64,000 bases of DNA, taken from contig NW_001799626.1 in assembly GCF_000165425.1 (NCBI RefSeq), positions 265,317-329,316 on the forward strand, read 5' to 3'. Shown one piece after another: positions 35,862 through 46,528 of this stretch (its first letter is position 1; each line of letters starts with the position of its first letter). The stretch is from Paramecium tetraurelia (lineage: Eukaryota; Ciliophora; Oligohymenophorea; Peniculida; Parameciidae). The translations under genes were made by a program, and so were the position numbers. Below the pieces are notes generated by a model. It did not search any database. It had not been told where the DNA came from and saw only the letters and a list, made by a program, of their open reading frames with translations.

Positions 35862-36453
35862 TTCAATATTATATTATTATTCAACTCTTTTACTTCTAAA
35901 ATTGGAAAAGATACTATTTTTATAATTAAATTATAAATAAAATAGGAATTTGAAAAATAATTACTAAGAGTGGATGTATATTTTATAGTTTATGACTCTT
36001 TTAACCATTTATTAACTAATTACAATTCTACATTTATGCTTATTTTGTATCTATATTAATGATTTATATTTTTATCAAATCCCATGTCTTAAAAGTATTA
36101 TTATTTATAGACTGTAATTAATATCTTTTTGTAAATTTAAACAAGGTTAATTTTATCATTGCAGAAGGATTTGTCTAAAATTAGATTGAATCTTTCAATT
36201 TTTAAAGTTATTTTATAAATCCTATAGTTCCATTATTCTCTTCTTTTCTTTTCTTTTCTTTTGATATTCATTAATGATTTATACTTCTCAATATTATTTT
36301 CAGTTGCCTTTGATAAAATATATTAATTTAAATCTTTTAAGTAGAGTGACACACCGAGGAGGTGAAGATTAAGTCTAAAGTGAGGGGGAATCGATAATTT
36401 TCTTTATTCAATAAGTGAGTTTGTATTATATATTAATAAATTCCCAAAATATT
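35862..36453. other. Intergenic region with a GC-richer islet
   Basis: Mostly AT-rich. It holds a pyrimidine microsatellite (36237-36263) and, at about 36347-36400, a markedly less AT-rich stretch (G-A-C-A-C-A-C-C-G-A-G-G-A-G-G and a G-run) just before the CDK-like gene. No protein frame or tRNA shape was recognised. Confidence 0.5.
36237..36263. repeat. (TTTTC)n pyrimidine microsatellite
   Basis: About five copies of a TTTTC unit in intergenic DNA. Simple repeat without visible function. Confidence 0.75.
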
Positions 36454-37555
36454 ATGTTGGGAAATTTGGGTGTATAAATATGCAGAACAACTAGTAGCCA
36501 GTTGCCTGCATAGGATCTCGATTAGACCTACATCATTTAAAGGCATGTCGGATAAGGAAAATACGGGTGATTTAATACTCTATTAAGTAGATAGGTCTTT
36601 AAGGCTCAAAACAAATTGAATAAGTAGATTGTTGCCTTAAAAAAAATCAAGCAAGAGAAGGAGGCCAATGGAGTAAAATCTATTTAAGTAATTAGTTTCC
36701 GAGAACGGCAATGAGAGAAATTCATTTGCTTTCATCGATGAAGCATGAAAATATAGTGAGTTTCAAGGAAGTTATTGTTCAATCTAGTAAGGAAAAAGCA
36801 GTAATTATGTATAGAGAGCACTTTTCTGGTTTTGGAATACATGGACACAGACTTGCATAATCTTTTGTAGAGGCGAATAGTATTTGGTTTGGATTAAGTT
36901 CGATGTTTGATGTATTAGATACTAGATGCTCTTACTTATCTGCATTCTAGGAATGTGTACCATAGGGATTTGAAGCGTATCCACAACTATATTTTAAAGC
37001 TAATAACATACTATACAACGACAAGGGATAAGTAAAGATCTGCGATTTTGGAATGGCCAATGAATATTCAAAAAGGAGACCATAAACCAAGCGAATATTG
37101 GTTCCCCAATACAGAGCTCCTGAAATCTATTTGGGCGGTGTATTTTGCTTCGTATTTAACAAGAATAGCAGTACGATTGTTCGGTTGATGTGTGGTCAGC
37201 TGGCATCCTCTTTCTTGAGCTAATAGTAAAACAAAGTCCCTTTGTGTTGGCAAAATCGGAATTTCAATGTTTTGCTAAAATAATAGATCTTTGTGGAACT
37301 CCTACGGAAGGTTTGAATTTTATTTTTTCTTTTATGGTGATTGGTCAGATGCGAATTCACTTCCACATTACCATGAATATATCAAAGGACCCAAAGAAAG
37401 AACATTGCGAAAGGTACTTGCACGCTCAATCAAGTGCCCCGCCTTAATTAATCGATCTTATTGATAGAATGCTCACTCTGAATCCAGCAAAGAGAATCAA
37501 AGCCTAAGAAGCATTGAAACACTAATACTTCGAAAACAGGATCTTTGTCATGTGA
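36454..37555 (+). CDS. CDK-like protein kinase, possibly degenerate
   Basis: Kinase motifs appear in order across several short introns: G-Q-G-K-Y-G (glycine loop, split by intron 36567-36587), V-A-L-K-K-I-K, F-P-R-T-A-M-R-E-I (the CDK alpha-C helix), E-Y-M-D-T-D-L, H-R-D-L-K-P-N-N-I-L, C-D-F-G-M-A-N, V-P-Q-Y-R-A-P-E, D-V-W-S-A-G and D-L-I-D-R-M-L-T-L-N-P-A-K-R-I. All catalytic residues are present and it resembles CDK10/CDK11. Two doubtful points: one gap needs an unusually short 16-nt intron near 36802, and an extra G at 37413-37414 shifts the frame. It may therefore be decaying. The true end could be 37695 if a further intron near 37552 is used. Confidence 0.72.
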
Positions 37556-37856
37556 TTTATTATATCCCTTAAGGCAGGATGCCCAGAATAGAATAGGATG
37601 CACAGCCACCAAAGGACCCTCCCATTCAAAAGAAGGTAAAACAGGAGCAACAAAAACCTTTATTACAGGGTATCAAAATTAATAAATGTATGTGATTATA
37701 TATTATATCTATATAAATATTAAGTTAATTAAGAATTTTTTATTAATCAACTTTTTGTTAGGCAAGACACATTTAATTAGTTGGATGTACATTTAATTAG
37801 TTAAATACGATAACAAAACACTTTATATTATATAATAAAATATATATATAAAATAA
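37556..37856. other. Intergenic or 3' exon region
   Basis: The first ~140 bases could encode a Pro/Lys/Gln-rich tail of the CDK-like gene (frame open to TGA 37693-37695). The remainder is AT-rich, includes a near-direct repeat of ACATTTAATTAGTT at about 37768 and 37789, and holds nothing else recognisable. Confidence 0.4.
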
Positions 37857-39482
37857 TCAATTGTCTTCTTCATCCTTATAATCAGGAAAGTCTTCCTCAT
37901 CTGCATTGGGAAATTCCTCAATGTTGTCTATTAATTTTGGGACTTCAAAACAAAAAACATCCTTAATTAAAATAAATACGTTTTCATCAAAATCTTTTAT
38001 TGGTTGAATAAATTCTATTTTGATTCCGTCCTCATGATACTCAGCTTCTAAACTTGTATGTGGTTGACTTGATTCTCTCTCATTTTGATGAGACAAAGTC
38101 TTAAACAATTTGGGATCTATCACAACATACTCAGTTGAATAGTTATTCATAAAGCCCTTATAGAGATCCTCTTTGAACCCATCAGTATTGAATGCACTTT
38201 ATGGATATTTCTTTATGTATTTGTGTTAGTAATCTTTTAATTTAGATTCAAAACTGATGACCTTCTAAACAGTATTTTGAATAGTACTCAATTTGTGACC
38301 GACTCCTGCAAATATTAAATTGGGTTTTACCTCTAGTTTGATCTTCATGGCCATCCTATTTATAAATGCTAACTCCCATTTTCTCCACTTGATCTAGGAT
38401 GATCAATTCATCATCCATAAGATCCTTAGAAATTTGAATGTCCTAAGACAATCCAATTGAACTCTAAGATTTCTCAGCTATTCTAACATACTCCTCAATA
38501 GCCCCTATTATTCTTGTATCAATTCTAGCTATCTCACTTGTATTGATATCAGAATATCCTTTGATGTAGAGTCTGGTATTTATGAAATTTACGAGGACTT
38601 CATTGTTTTTCAGAAAATGATTGTATAATTCTTTGAATTGTTTGACCTCATTAAGTGGCATTTTGAGCAACCTCTCAATCAGAATGACAATCAAAATGTA
38701 TGAGTTATAATACAAATTTAGCATTGTAAACAATAGCAATTAATAGACATACTGATTCAATCGGTATTTTAATAACCCATTTCTATCGTGTATAGATATC
38801 TTATATTTAGATATGATTCTTACATCAACTATTTAATCAAATAATTGTTATCCTTTATTGAATTCCTCGAAAATATTTTCAGCAGATTATTACTTAAAAT
38901 AGTTCTTCTTCTCTTCCTTAGGAGTGTTGAAACTTGATTTCTTGATTGAGTACAGAGTAGCCTTCTTCTTCAAATAGAGGTAATACTTTCTAATGAATGA
39001 ATCCATGGACAGACTTTCTATTAGGTTTATAAAAGAATTACTATATTTGGGATCTCGTTCAACATAGTTTTCTACATAATTGATATTCATATCTGCTATG
39101 TCTGAGACAAAGAACCTATACTCAATGCATCTGTCTAGGATAATTAAGTTTTTAATGATGTAATTCCAATAGATTTTAGATTGCGATGATTCCAATTTGG
39201 CTAGGATTGTGGTGAATCCAACTTGAGGACGTGTTTCAGGATCCTTGCCAGAAAGTGTAAGCATTATGGCTAATAATATTTAAATGGAATACCCTCGATG
39301 TCACTTTCATTCGGATAATAATAATCCCCTTTGTAGGTAGCAGATAATCTAGCTTTTTCAAATGTCGAAGTACCTCCAAACTGTACTATATTACGAACTA
39401 AATTAGTAATCATTTTATAAATGAAATAATTTAGAATATATTTCTTAATAATCATTGCTCTAATCAATCCTTCCTTCTCCAT
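37857..39482 (-). CDS. ANTH/AP180-like adaptor candidate
   Basis: 525 residues after introns at 38306-38330 and 39270-39292. The N-terminal ~280 residues are all-helical, beginning with K-A-R-L-S-A-T and containing W-N-Y-I-I-K-N-L-I-I-L-D-R-C-I-E-Y-R-F, which recalls the ANTH domain of AP180/CALM (K-A-T... and the K-t-L-i-l-h-r-l segment). Such proteins bind phosphoinositides and clathrin. The C-terminal part is acidic and ends with a D/E-rich tail (D-E-E-D-F-P-D-Y-K-D-E-E-D-N). The ANTH call rests on general pattern only; a profile search is required. Confidence 0.5.
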
Positions 39483-39519
39483 CTACTAGACCCTATTACT
39501 TTCCATAAACATTTGCTTA

Positions 39520-42231
39520 ATGCTGGTCAATCAATACTTAAGTTATCACAAATATTTTAACATTCAAAAATTGGACAATGTGATGATTTACTTAAAATGG
39601 ATAGCCATGTACGCTTAACTATCTCAGAGTTGTTCACAACAGCAGATATGTGCTCAACTTATACTGCTCACTGAACTTGATTTGTTTATCAAGACAATAA
39701 TTGTGATTGGATCTTCAATTAATTCGGTCTTACAACCAAATATTTTTGAGTTTTACTTGACTATTCCCTACATGATATTGATCTTAGGTGTGATGCTATA
39801 TGATTATTGGAATAATAATTAAGAAAAACAAAATAGTAACATTCAACTCTAATAAACTAAGTTTATCAATCTTAAATAGTAGTCAAATTAATTTGATAGA
39901 TAGTCTTCTTAATTATAGATCCAAGAAAATGCACTCAAGTCTCCTGATTTAGAATGTTAAGATCAATAAAATAGTCCAATGGTTCTAGACATGCAATGCA
40001 ATGAAGAAGAAGATGTCCTAGCACACATGTATCAATATCTATAACCCAACATTTAGGGCATGGATTCACAATTAATCTATTTTAGTCTATAATCAAAATT
40101 TCGAGATTACCTACTAAAACTTTTACTTGGGAAAACTTAATAATCTCCAAAGTAAAGGGGTGAATCACGATTACGAGCAAGTCTTTCTAGAATCTGTGAT
40201 AGAAATCGGAAGTAGGGAAGTAAATGATTTATTTGGGAATTCAGAATTAGACTTAGACTAAGAAGAGTATTTCATTCTAATATCACATTCATTAGTTCCT
40301 TGATTTTAGACAGCACTGTACATAGTCGATATAAGATAAAGGGTGGATTACACAAAATAAGACAGATGATAGCTGCTTTATTTAGCAATTACTAAAAGTA
40401 TGACTACATCATTTAATTTTAAGATGGAAATTCTTTACTTTTACTCTCTTCAAAATAAAAAGCAACGAACTTGATTTCAGGAATATTCAGATTAAGGTGT
40501 TGGTTACTGAAGTGAAATCAAAGCTATATACACTCTTCATGTTTGAGGCAATGCAAAAGGTGTCTTCAAAAAGAGTGTTAGATGAACCACTTCAATTTTA
40601 AAATGTTTTCTAAACCTTTCTTTCTGAATCCAACAATTACATCAATGTTATACATTTGTTGCTTCTTCTTTGTTCACATGAACATGAAAAGAATGCAGGT
40701 AAAATTTCAAAAGAATACTTAAAACAAATGAGAATGAGCACTTAAAAATTTATGATTTTTCTTGGAACCATGAAAGATCTAACTCTTTAACTTACAAACC
40801 AATTGATTTTCAGAAATTCAACATTCAAACTTGCTGATATCCTGGATGAACTCTAACTCATTTACGAAGATTGCTTAAAAATTAAGGAAATTTCAATCGT
40901 TCCAATTATCGATACCGATATGATTGTGTTCAATGATTCAGATCGTGTATAACTATTTATATTATTTAGACAAAATAAATTCTGAAATGCCTTTTCGAAA
41001 TAGCTATTAAATACACTGTCACTTCCAAAATTAGAATAGATATTCATCAAGTATCACCAAACAATTATCAATTTTAAATAAAAGACATCCCCTTTAAGGA
41101 AGAAAGTCAAAAGTCATAATATCAAGCAGTTCTAAGAAACACAGCCTCGTTAATGAAAACCAACTGCAAGGATTTCGACATGAGTAATCTATTGGAATTG
41201 CAAGTTTCTGCGATTCTAGCCTTTTTACTTTCTGGATCTCTTCGTAAACCTTTAGAATTGAGCTTGGATAGTCACTTCTAAGGCACTTTCACATTTACTG
41301 TTGAATCCCTTCCAATCAACACTAAACATGGTTATCTTGCTTAACAAATCAAACCTAAACGTGCATTTGAAACATCACTCTCCATGCTATTGGCCTAAGC
41401 TTAAGACAGTTCTCATTACAAGAATGAGGAATCTAAATACATGTCTTTCACTTAGATTTCAAAGCAGTACTCACTAAAACCAGATGTCCCATTTGATTTA
41501 TAAAGTGCTCATTTCTCACAAATATCCAAAATCAAATAGGAGTCTCCTCAAATCAAACCCCTTTAGGCTCATAAGCCTCAAAGCAAATTCAGGTGGAACT
41601 TACAAAATATAGGATTCCCTGTTTCCAAAAAGTTTGAACACCAACAACCCATCAAAAGTAATCAAGAGTGATTCTGCAGTCAATGAATCTTCCAAACCTA
41701 TGACTAGTGCTTTGGATTTTGGAGAAAGCACCAATCCAAATATCGACCCTCCAGAGTTGAGTCCTAAGTTTCTACATTCTGTGATCAAGTTCAAATTAAC
41801 TAATCAATGCTGTTCAAAGGTCATAATTGCAGACAACGATTATTTGAATGTTTCCGTTCTTTAAATCCTACTCAATAAATATGAAGTCAAGTCTGATAAA
41901 GCATTTACACAATAGTAAACTCTTTAGCTGATTAAAAGCAAGTCTCTTAATCCCTGCAGATGCAAAAACAGCTCCTATTTATTGTATTTTATTGATGCCT
42001 CCTTGCCAGTATGTATTTATGCCTATATAGCAATCAGCTGTGGATTTGATAAAGGAAATAAAACGACTGTTTAAATCTTTGCAAGTGGACAAAGGCTTCA
42101 TCATTGCCATGGCTAGTTATAGTGATATGGATTTGAAGTTGAGTTGTTTCAACTCTGGAATCGATTATTTCATCACTAAACCTTTCGATCTGTTTGAGTT
42201 AACTGCTATTCTTTAGTATATATAATTTTGA
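39520..42231 (+). CDS. Hybrid histidine-kinase-like membrane sensor, degenerate receiver
   Basis: Introns at 40029-40056, 40267-40295, 40398-40423, 40945-40969, 41051-41084 and 41915-41942 plus a doubtful 40-nt one at 41593-41632 leave 834 codons. The N-terminus has hydrophobic segments (V-I-G-S-S-I-N-S-V-L, L-T-I-P-Y-M-I-L-I-L-G-V), then a PAS-like strand (I-L-V-Y-N-Q-N-F-E-I-T-Y), a helical region, an ATPase-like region and a C-terminal receiver (K-V-I-I-A-D-N-D-Y, I-I-A-M-A-S-Y-S-D-M-D, F-I-T-K-P-F-D). The receiver keeps its acidic pair and K-P but I find no phospho-acceptor Asp where D-x-x-M-P is expected (M-P-I only), and no clear H-E/D-L-R phosphorylation box. Confidence 0.6.
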
Positions 42232-42300
42232 AACAAATATACCAGCAATTTGGTTTCTATTAATTTTATAATTATTACACACTTCTCTTTAAAAACACAA

Positions 42301-43306
42301 ATGTACAAAGACCTTGACATCAACGAATTAGAGAAGCTAAAGAAGGAGGAAGCCATGGTATCTCTCAGAAAAGCCACAACCAACATAAAGGTGAGTTATT
42401 GTTATTCATCCAATAGGAAAGGTTTGGATAATCTAATTATGATATTCTGGACGAGGAGTTTAAATCGAAAACTATTGGATTAGTTACAAGGGAAGAATTT
42501 AAAAGGAAGAGAGAGAATATTGATAGGATCTACGTTTAAGATCTTAAAATTAAATAAGAAGAGGAGGAGAAGAAGAAGCTGGAGTTAAAGTAAAAGAGGA
42601 AATAAGAATATAAATTGAAAACTACGCTGTTGAGCTTTGATTAAGAATAGCAGGAGATGAATGAGAAGAGAAACTACGGAAAGGATATAAGTGTAGATAC
42701 ATTATATCTACCAGATATGAATAGAGAAAAGAAAATCGAAGAGCTCACTAAAATATTCACTGGTATGTCTACTTTGATCTTATTAGGTATTAGATGAATA
42801 CTAGAAAAATATGGAATTATAAAAGGATTAACTTATTGACATTATATTTTAGTATTGGGATGCTTAAACTTGTACTCGAACTTTAAGAATCAGAAAAAAG
42901 ACATCAATCAAGGAATTTTTGGAATTGGCAAGAAAAGAGATTATAAGAGATTTCGGATTTGTATGAATCAAACACTTAGTTTATTTAGTTGACTGAGTTT
43001 AGTCCTGATGATTTACTTTTTGTAGCCAACGCAATGATTTTGCCTCACAAACTTAGTTTTCATGAGATTATCGCTTATAAAGTTAAGAATCGATCAGGAA
43101 AACCAATATTCTCCTTTGAATAGAGAAAGGTAATCAAACTATCATTTATTTGATATGTGTAGGTTCAGGCTAAAGGAAAAGAATATGAAGTGGAAGTCGA
43201 AAATTCAACTACTTGTAGGATTATTGAAAAATTCAGATATGAAAAAATCAAACATATCTATCCTTGTTCTAAATGGGAAGTTGTTGATATTAATAAGTAC
43301 TAATGA
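42301..43306 (+). CDS. XAP5/FAM50 family protein
   Basis: Introns at 42391-42416, 42763-42786, 42961-42988 and 43130-43162. The family pattern is clear: T-I-G-L-V-T-R-E-E-F-K, L-S-F-D, V-D-T-L-Y-L-P-D, Q-Y-W-D-A, P-H-K-L-S-F-H-E-I-I-A-Y-K-V and the final K-H-I-Y-P-C-S-K-W-E. XAP5/FAM50 proteins are nuclear and linked to splicing and, in algae, to ciliary gene expression. With the introns removed the length is one base over a multiple of three; the excess is a G in the GG at 42762-42763 beside the second donor. Corrected length 297 residues, close to the family norm. Confidence 0.88.
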
Positions 43307-43352
43307 AAACTATGATGAGTGATTATTAAATTTAACGAATAAATTTTTACTA

Positions 43353-43760
43353 ATGTCTTCTGAGCAATAACAATAACAAACGAAATTGCATAAATTGCAA
43401 AATTATTATCATCAATTCCAAAAGGCTGAAATCACTGGAACTTAATTGAAATCTCAATTATAAACTAATTTAAAAATCAGATGGAATCCAAATTTAGAAA
43501 ATATCATTCATCAAGTAGATCCGTCATATACAGATTTTGTTAGATCAATCAATAAAACCAATAAGTACGTACCCAAATAAACAACACCTAAATTGACTGA
43601 ATAAATCAATTAACCCAAGAAAATAAGAACAGAACATATGTATTTTATAAATAAATTAAAATAGAGGACATGCAGATTTACTTAAATGGGATTGAATGAT
43701 GAGTAACTTAAATATATTTAAATACTTACTTATATCAATATTCCTATTTGTTCTTATTGA
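43353..43760 (+). CDS. Small Gln-rich basic protein, 135 aa
   Basis: One open frame from ATG 43353 to TGA 43758-43760. It begins M-S-S-E-Q-Q-Q-Q-Q-T-K-L-H-K-L-Q, has a Lys/Gln/Asn-rich helix and an internal N-P-N-L-E-N-I-I segment. No family recognised; gene-like by its composition and by the fact that the whole frame is open between AT-rich gaps. Confidence 0.5.
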
Positions 43761-43848
43761 AAATTATTAAAAAGTACGTTTGCAATAAAACAGATTGGTT
43801 ATCTAAAGTGGTTTATTGTTTTTTTTTATTTTCAACTTATAAAAATAA

Positions 43849-44664
43849 ATGAAAAATCATTACACTCCAAAAAGTTCAGAAAGATATGGTAAACCCACTT
43901 AGCCAATTCGACATTCACTTCCAGTTGGACTATTCTCAAGTCAGAATTCTCTGTTTGCTTCCATCCTCAATGTAAAAAACAGAGAGAAAAATAGTATAAG
44001 TCAAAAACAGAAGAATTCTTAAACTCGTTTTGAAATAGCTACATAAAGAGCTGAAACACCCAACAATCAAAATCCATCCATACCATTTACGACGAAATAT
44101 CATCTGAGTAGTCAACCACAAAAACAAAAAAAGAAATCTAATTTAATAAATAAGGAATCGTTTTAATCAAAAATATCAAATCTTCTCTGCTAAAATAAAA
44201 GTGCTGATTTCGATAATCTGAGTTCTTAAATTAAAGAAGGAGATGATTAAGAAATGAATAAAGTTTTCAATAATCTAAAATGTGTGAGTCAATAAATCAA
44301 TTGTATAAAGCCTAATCAATTATCTCAATAAATTTTATCTTCATGGCAAAAAGTGTTGACTTCCAATTGTGAAAAATTGATAGAATTTAATCAATAGAAA
44401 AAGAAATTCGAATTGGGATGCCCACCATTAATTAAAAGTGATAGTTCCTCATCCCAATTTTACAATGCATCAGGTCTCAATCTTGAAAAGTTGTTGGCAG
44501 AAGAACGAAGAAACCGTCTTATGGTTGAGGAACAGACTAGTAAAATAATATCAAGTCAGGAATCTGAAATTAAGTCATATGTAAATATTCTTCCTATTCT
44601 TAAGATCGAGAAAATCAAATAATTAGAATAGAGGTTAATCGAAAAGAATTCTTGGCAAAAATGA
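43849..44664 (+). CDS. Ser/Lys/Gln-rich protein with C-terminal coiled coil, ~271 aa
   Basis: Open from ATG 43849 to TGA 44662-44664. A 24-nt GT..AG stretch at 44580-44603 could be an in-frame intron; either reading stays open. The N-terminal half is disordered and basic (P-T-Q-P-I-R-H-S-L-P), the C-terminal part is a charged helix (E-K-L-L-A-E-E-R-R-N-R). Unknown function. It is the first of three same-strand genes of like composition (next 44746 and 45540), perhaps ciliary or cortical components, which is a guess. Confidence 0.5.
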
Positions 44665-44745
44665 TTATAAGAAAAAGGATGTGTATAATAATATTATTCC
44701 TCAATTTAATTTAATTTGAAACATTAATATCTATAGCTAACATTT

Positions 44746-45474
44746 ATGTCGAAAATTTAAAAACAAAATACTGTACAACTTAATTTATAGAATGTTTAAC
44801 AGTTTATTCCTACCCATTAAAATTAAGTTGGACCTTAGATCGGGAGCAATTCGCCTAAACCTCCATTATACTCAAAATTAAACAAATCACCAAAAGGAGA
44901 TAGTTCATTTAGAGTAATTTCACCGAAAATAATAATTAACCAAACTAATTCATAAAGATCAATAAGCAAGAGCAGTAGTCCGATAGAAAAGCAAATGTCT
45001 GAACCAGATAATCTTCATTACTTAGAAAATCAAAATGACGCAGTAATTGAGGATAATTAAATAAATGCTCCAGATGTCTAATAAATACATTAGATAAAGT
45101 AAAAACTAATGAATATGGGCGATGAAATATCAAGATTTCATCTAGTTGACATTAATTTAAAGGTTCTCAAAAAATGGCATAATGAATTATTATAAGAAAC
45201 TAAAGCGATGATAAAGTTAAATAAAAATGTCATCAATTTATCACAAACCAAAATAATATCCCCAAGGCCAAATTAAGTGAAAAAGGTTTCAAGCAATGAA
45301 TTATTAGAGAAATTATAAACTGAATAAAAAAAACGATTAGATGCAGAAGAATAAAGTGGTAGAATACTCTAAGATTAAGAGAAGTACATTTAAGTTCTGG
45401 TAAACTTTTGTAAATTATGTTAGAATGAAAAACTGTTTCAACTTGAATAATAGTATTCAAAAAAGAAAGCCTGA
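44746..45474 (+). CDS. Coiled-coil protein, 242 aa
   Basis: An intronless frame from ATG 44746. The first half is Ser/Pro/Asn-rich (G-S-N-S-P-K-P-P), the second half a Gln/Lys/Glu/Leu coiled coil ending S-K-K-K-A. Composition resembles the flanking genes at 43849 and 45540, so the three might be distant relatives or domains of one former gene; I see no joining intron. Confidence 0.5.
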
Positions 45475-45539
45475 GGTATGTGAAACACTAAATTTTGTCT
45501 ATATAATGATAAATTTTATTTTATAAAATAAGTCTCAAA

Positions 45540-46097
45540 ATGAATAAACTAGAATAGAAAGCTGTTCATTCTTTGCTTCAACTAGCAAAAGAAGAAGAAA
45601 CAAGAAGTGAAAGAAATTGGGAACCTCAATCCCCAAAGCAAAATGATTTTATCTCCCCTTAACCGAAGAGTATTAATTAGCATAGAAAAAATATAAGAAT
45701 AATTCAAAATCATAAAGCAAGACAAAAGTCTTCTATAGAGATCAATCAAGATGATGATTAATAGCTTTCACAACCTTCGCAAAAAGAAAATTCACTGTAA
45801 TAATTAATTGAAGAGTATATGAAATAAATTCGACATACCCAAAGATAACTTGAATCGATACACCAATCAAAATTCGATTTGAAATCTGGCTGGGTTAATT
45901 TTAGTTCAATAATTCTCGAAAACAAGGCAAAGGTTACCAAAAAAAAACACTAAAGGTCTTCATTAGAATTATAAATAAAAGAAAATAATCAACAAAAAGT
46001 ATAACAACAATACATACAAAAAAAGACTCCGCTTCGAAAAGTATTACTTAATGATTCTTTCTTTTTGCCAAAATTGAAGTCAACATATCTAAAATGA
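45540..46097 (+). CDS. Lys/Gln-rich protein, 185 aa
   Basis: An intronless frame from ATG 45540 to TGA 46095-46097. It is strongly basic and Gln-rich (H-R-K-N-I-R-I-I-Q-N-H-K-A-R-Q-K) with a helical centre (Q-L-I-E-E-Y-M-K-Q-I-R-H). No known domain. It ends 23 bp before the stop of the convergent RBX1 gene. Confidence 0.5.
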
Positions 46098-46120
46098 TTC
46101 ATTTTATATTTCAAGTTTAC

Positions 46121-46424
46121 TCAAATCCCTTTCTTTTCTTCTTCCCATTATTTATTATCTAAAGGACATGTATTTTTTGTTTTAAGCCATTATCTTATGC
46201 AATGTTCATGATAAGCATGTCCACATTTTCCTTATTGAGTATTGCAAATCTCCTTTTACTCCTTTCCTTCACATTCAATACATTTTTCCATTATATGATT
46301 TTTACAAATAGCACAATGTTCAACCTTCAAGCTCCAAGCTAATACTCAAAATGTTTTATATACACCAAAAAGCAACAGGGTACCACTTTTTAATCTCAAA
46401 TCTTCCCTTCTCCTCTTATTACAT
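46121..46424 (-). CDS. RBX1: RBX1/ROC1 RING-H2 subunit of cullin E3 ligases
   Basis: A 92-residue protein after a 25-nt intron (46339-46363). It matches RBX1 closely: R-F-E-I-K-K-W near the start, W-S-W (the conserved W-x-W that threads into the cullin), then the RING-H2 residues C-A-I-C-K-N-H-I-M, C-I-E-C, C-G-H-A-Y-H-E-H-C-I-R-Q-W-L-K-T and C-P-L-D-N. All zinc ligands are in place. It should recruit the E2 to cullin-RING ubiquitin ligases. It is a little shorter than the human protein because of a brief N-terminus. The initiator ATG is followed by two TAA read as Gln. Confidence 0.95.
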
Positions 46425-46528
46425 TATTTATTAATAAAATATTTAAAATATAGTCTCTAAAATAACACTTCCTCCTGATAAACATATTCTTTAATAAGTT
46501 ATTGTTTTTAATTTATACACTCATTTCT

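Noticed and set aside
44580-44603. In-frame 24-nt GT..AG inside the gene at 43849
   Set aside because: Not rejected as an intron, but left undecided: it contains no stop and does not change the frame, so sequence alone cannot tell.
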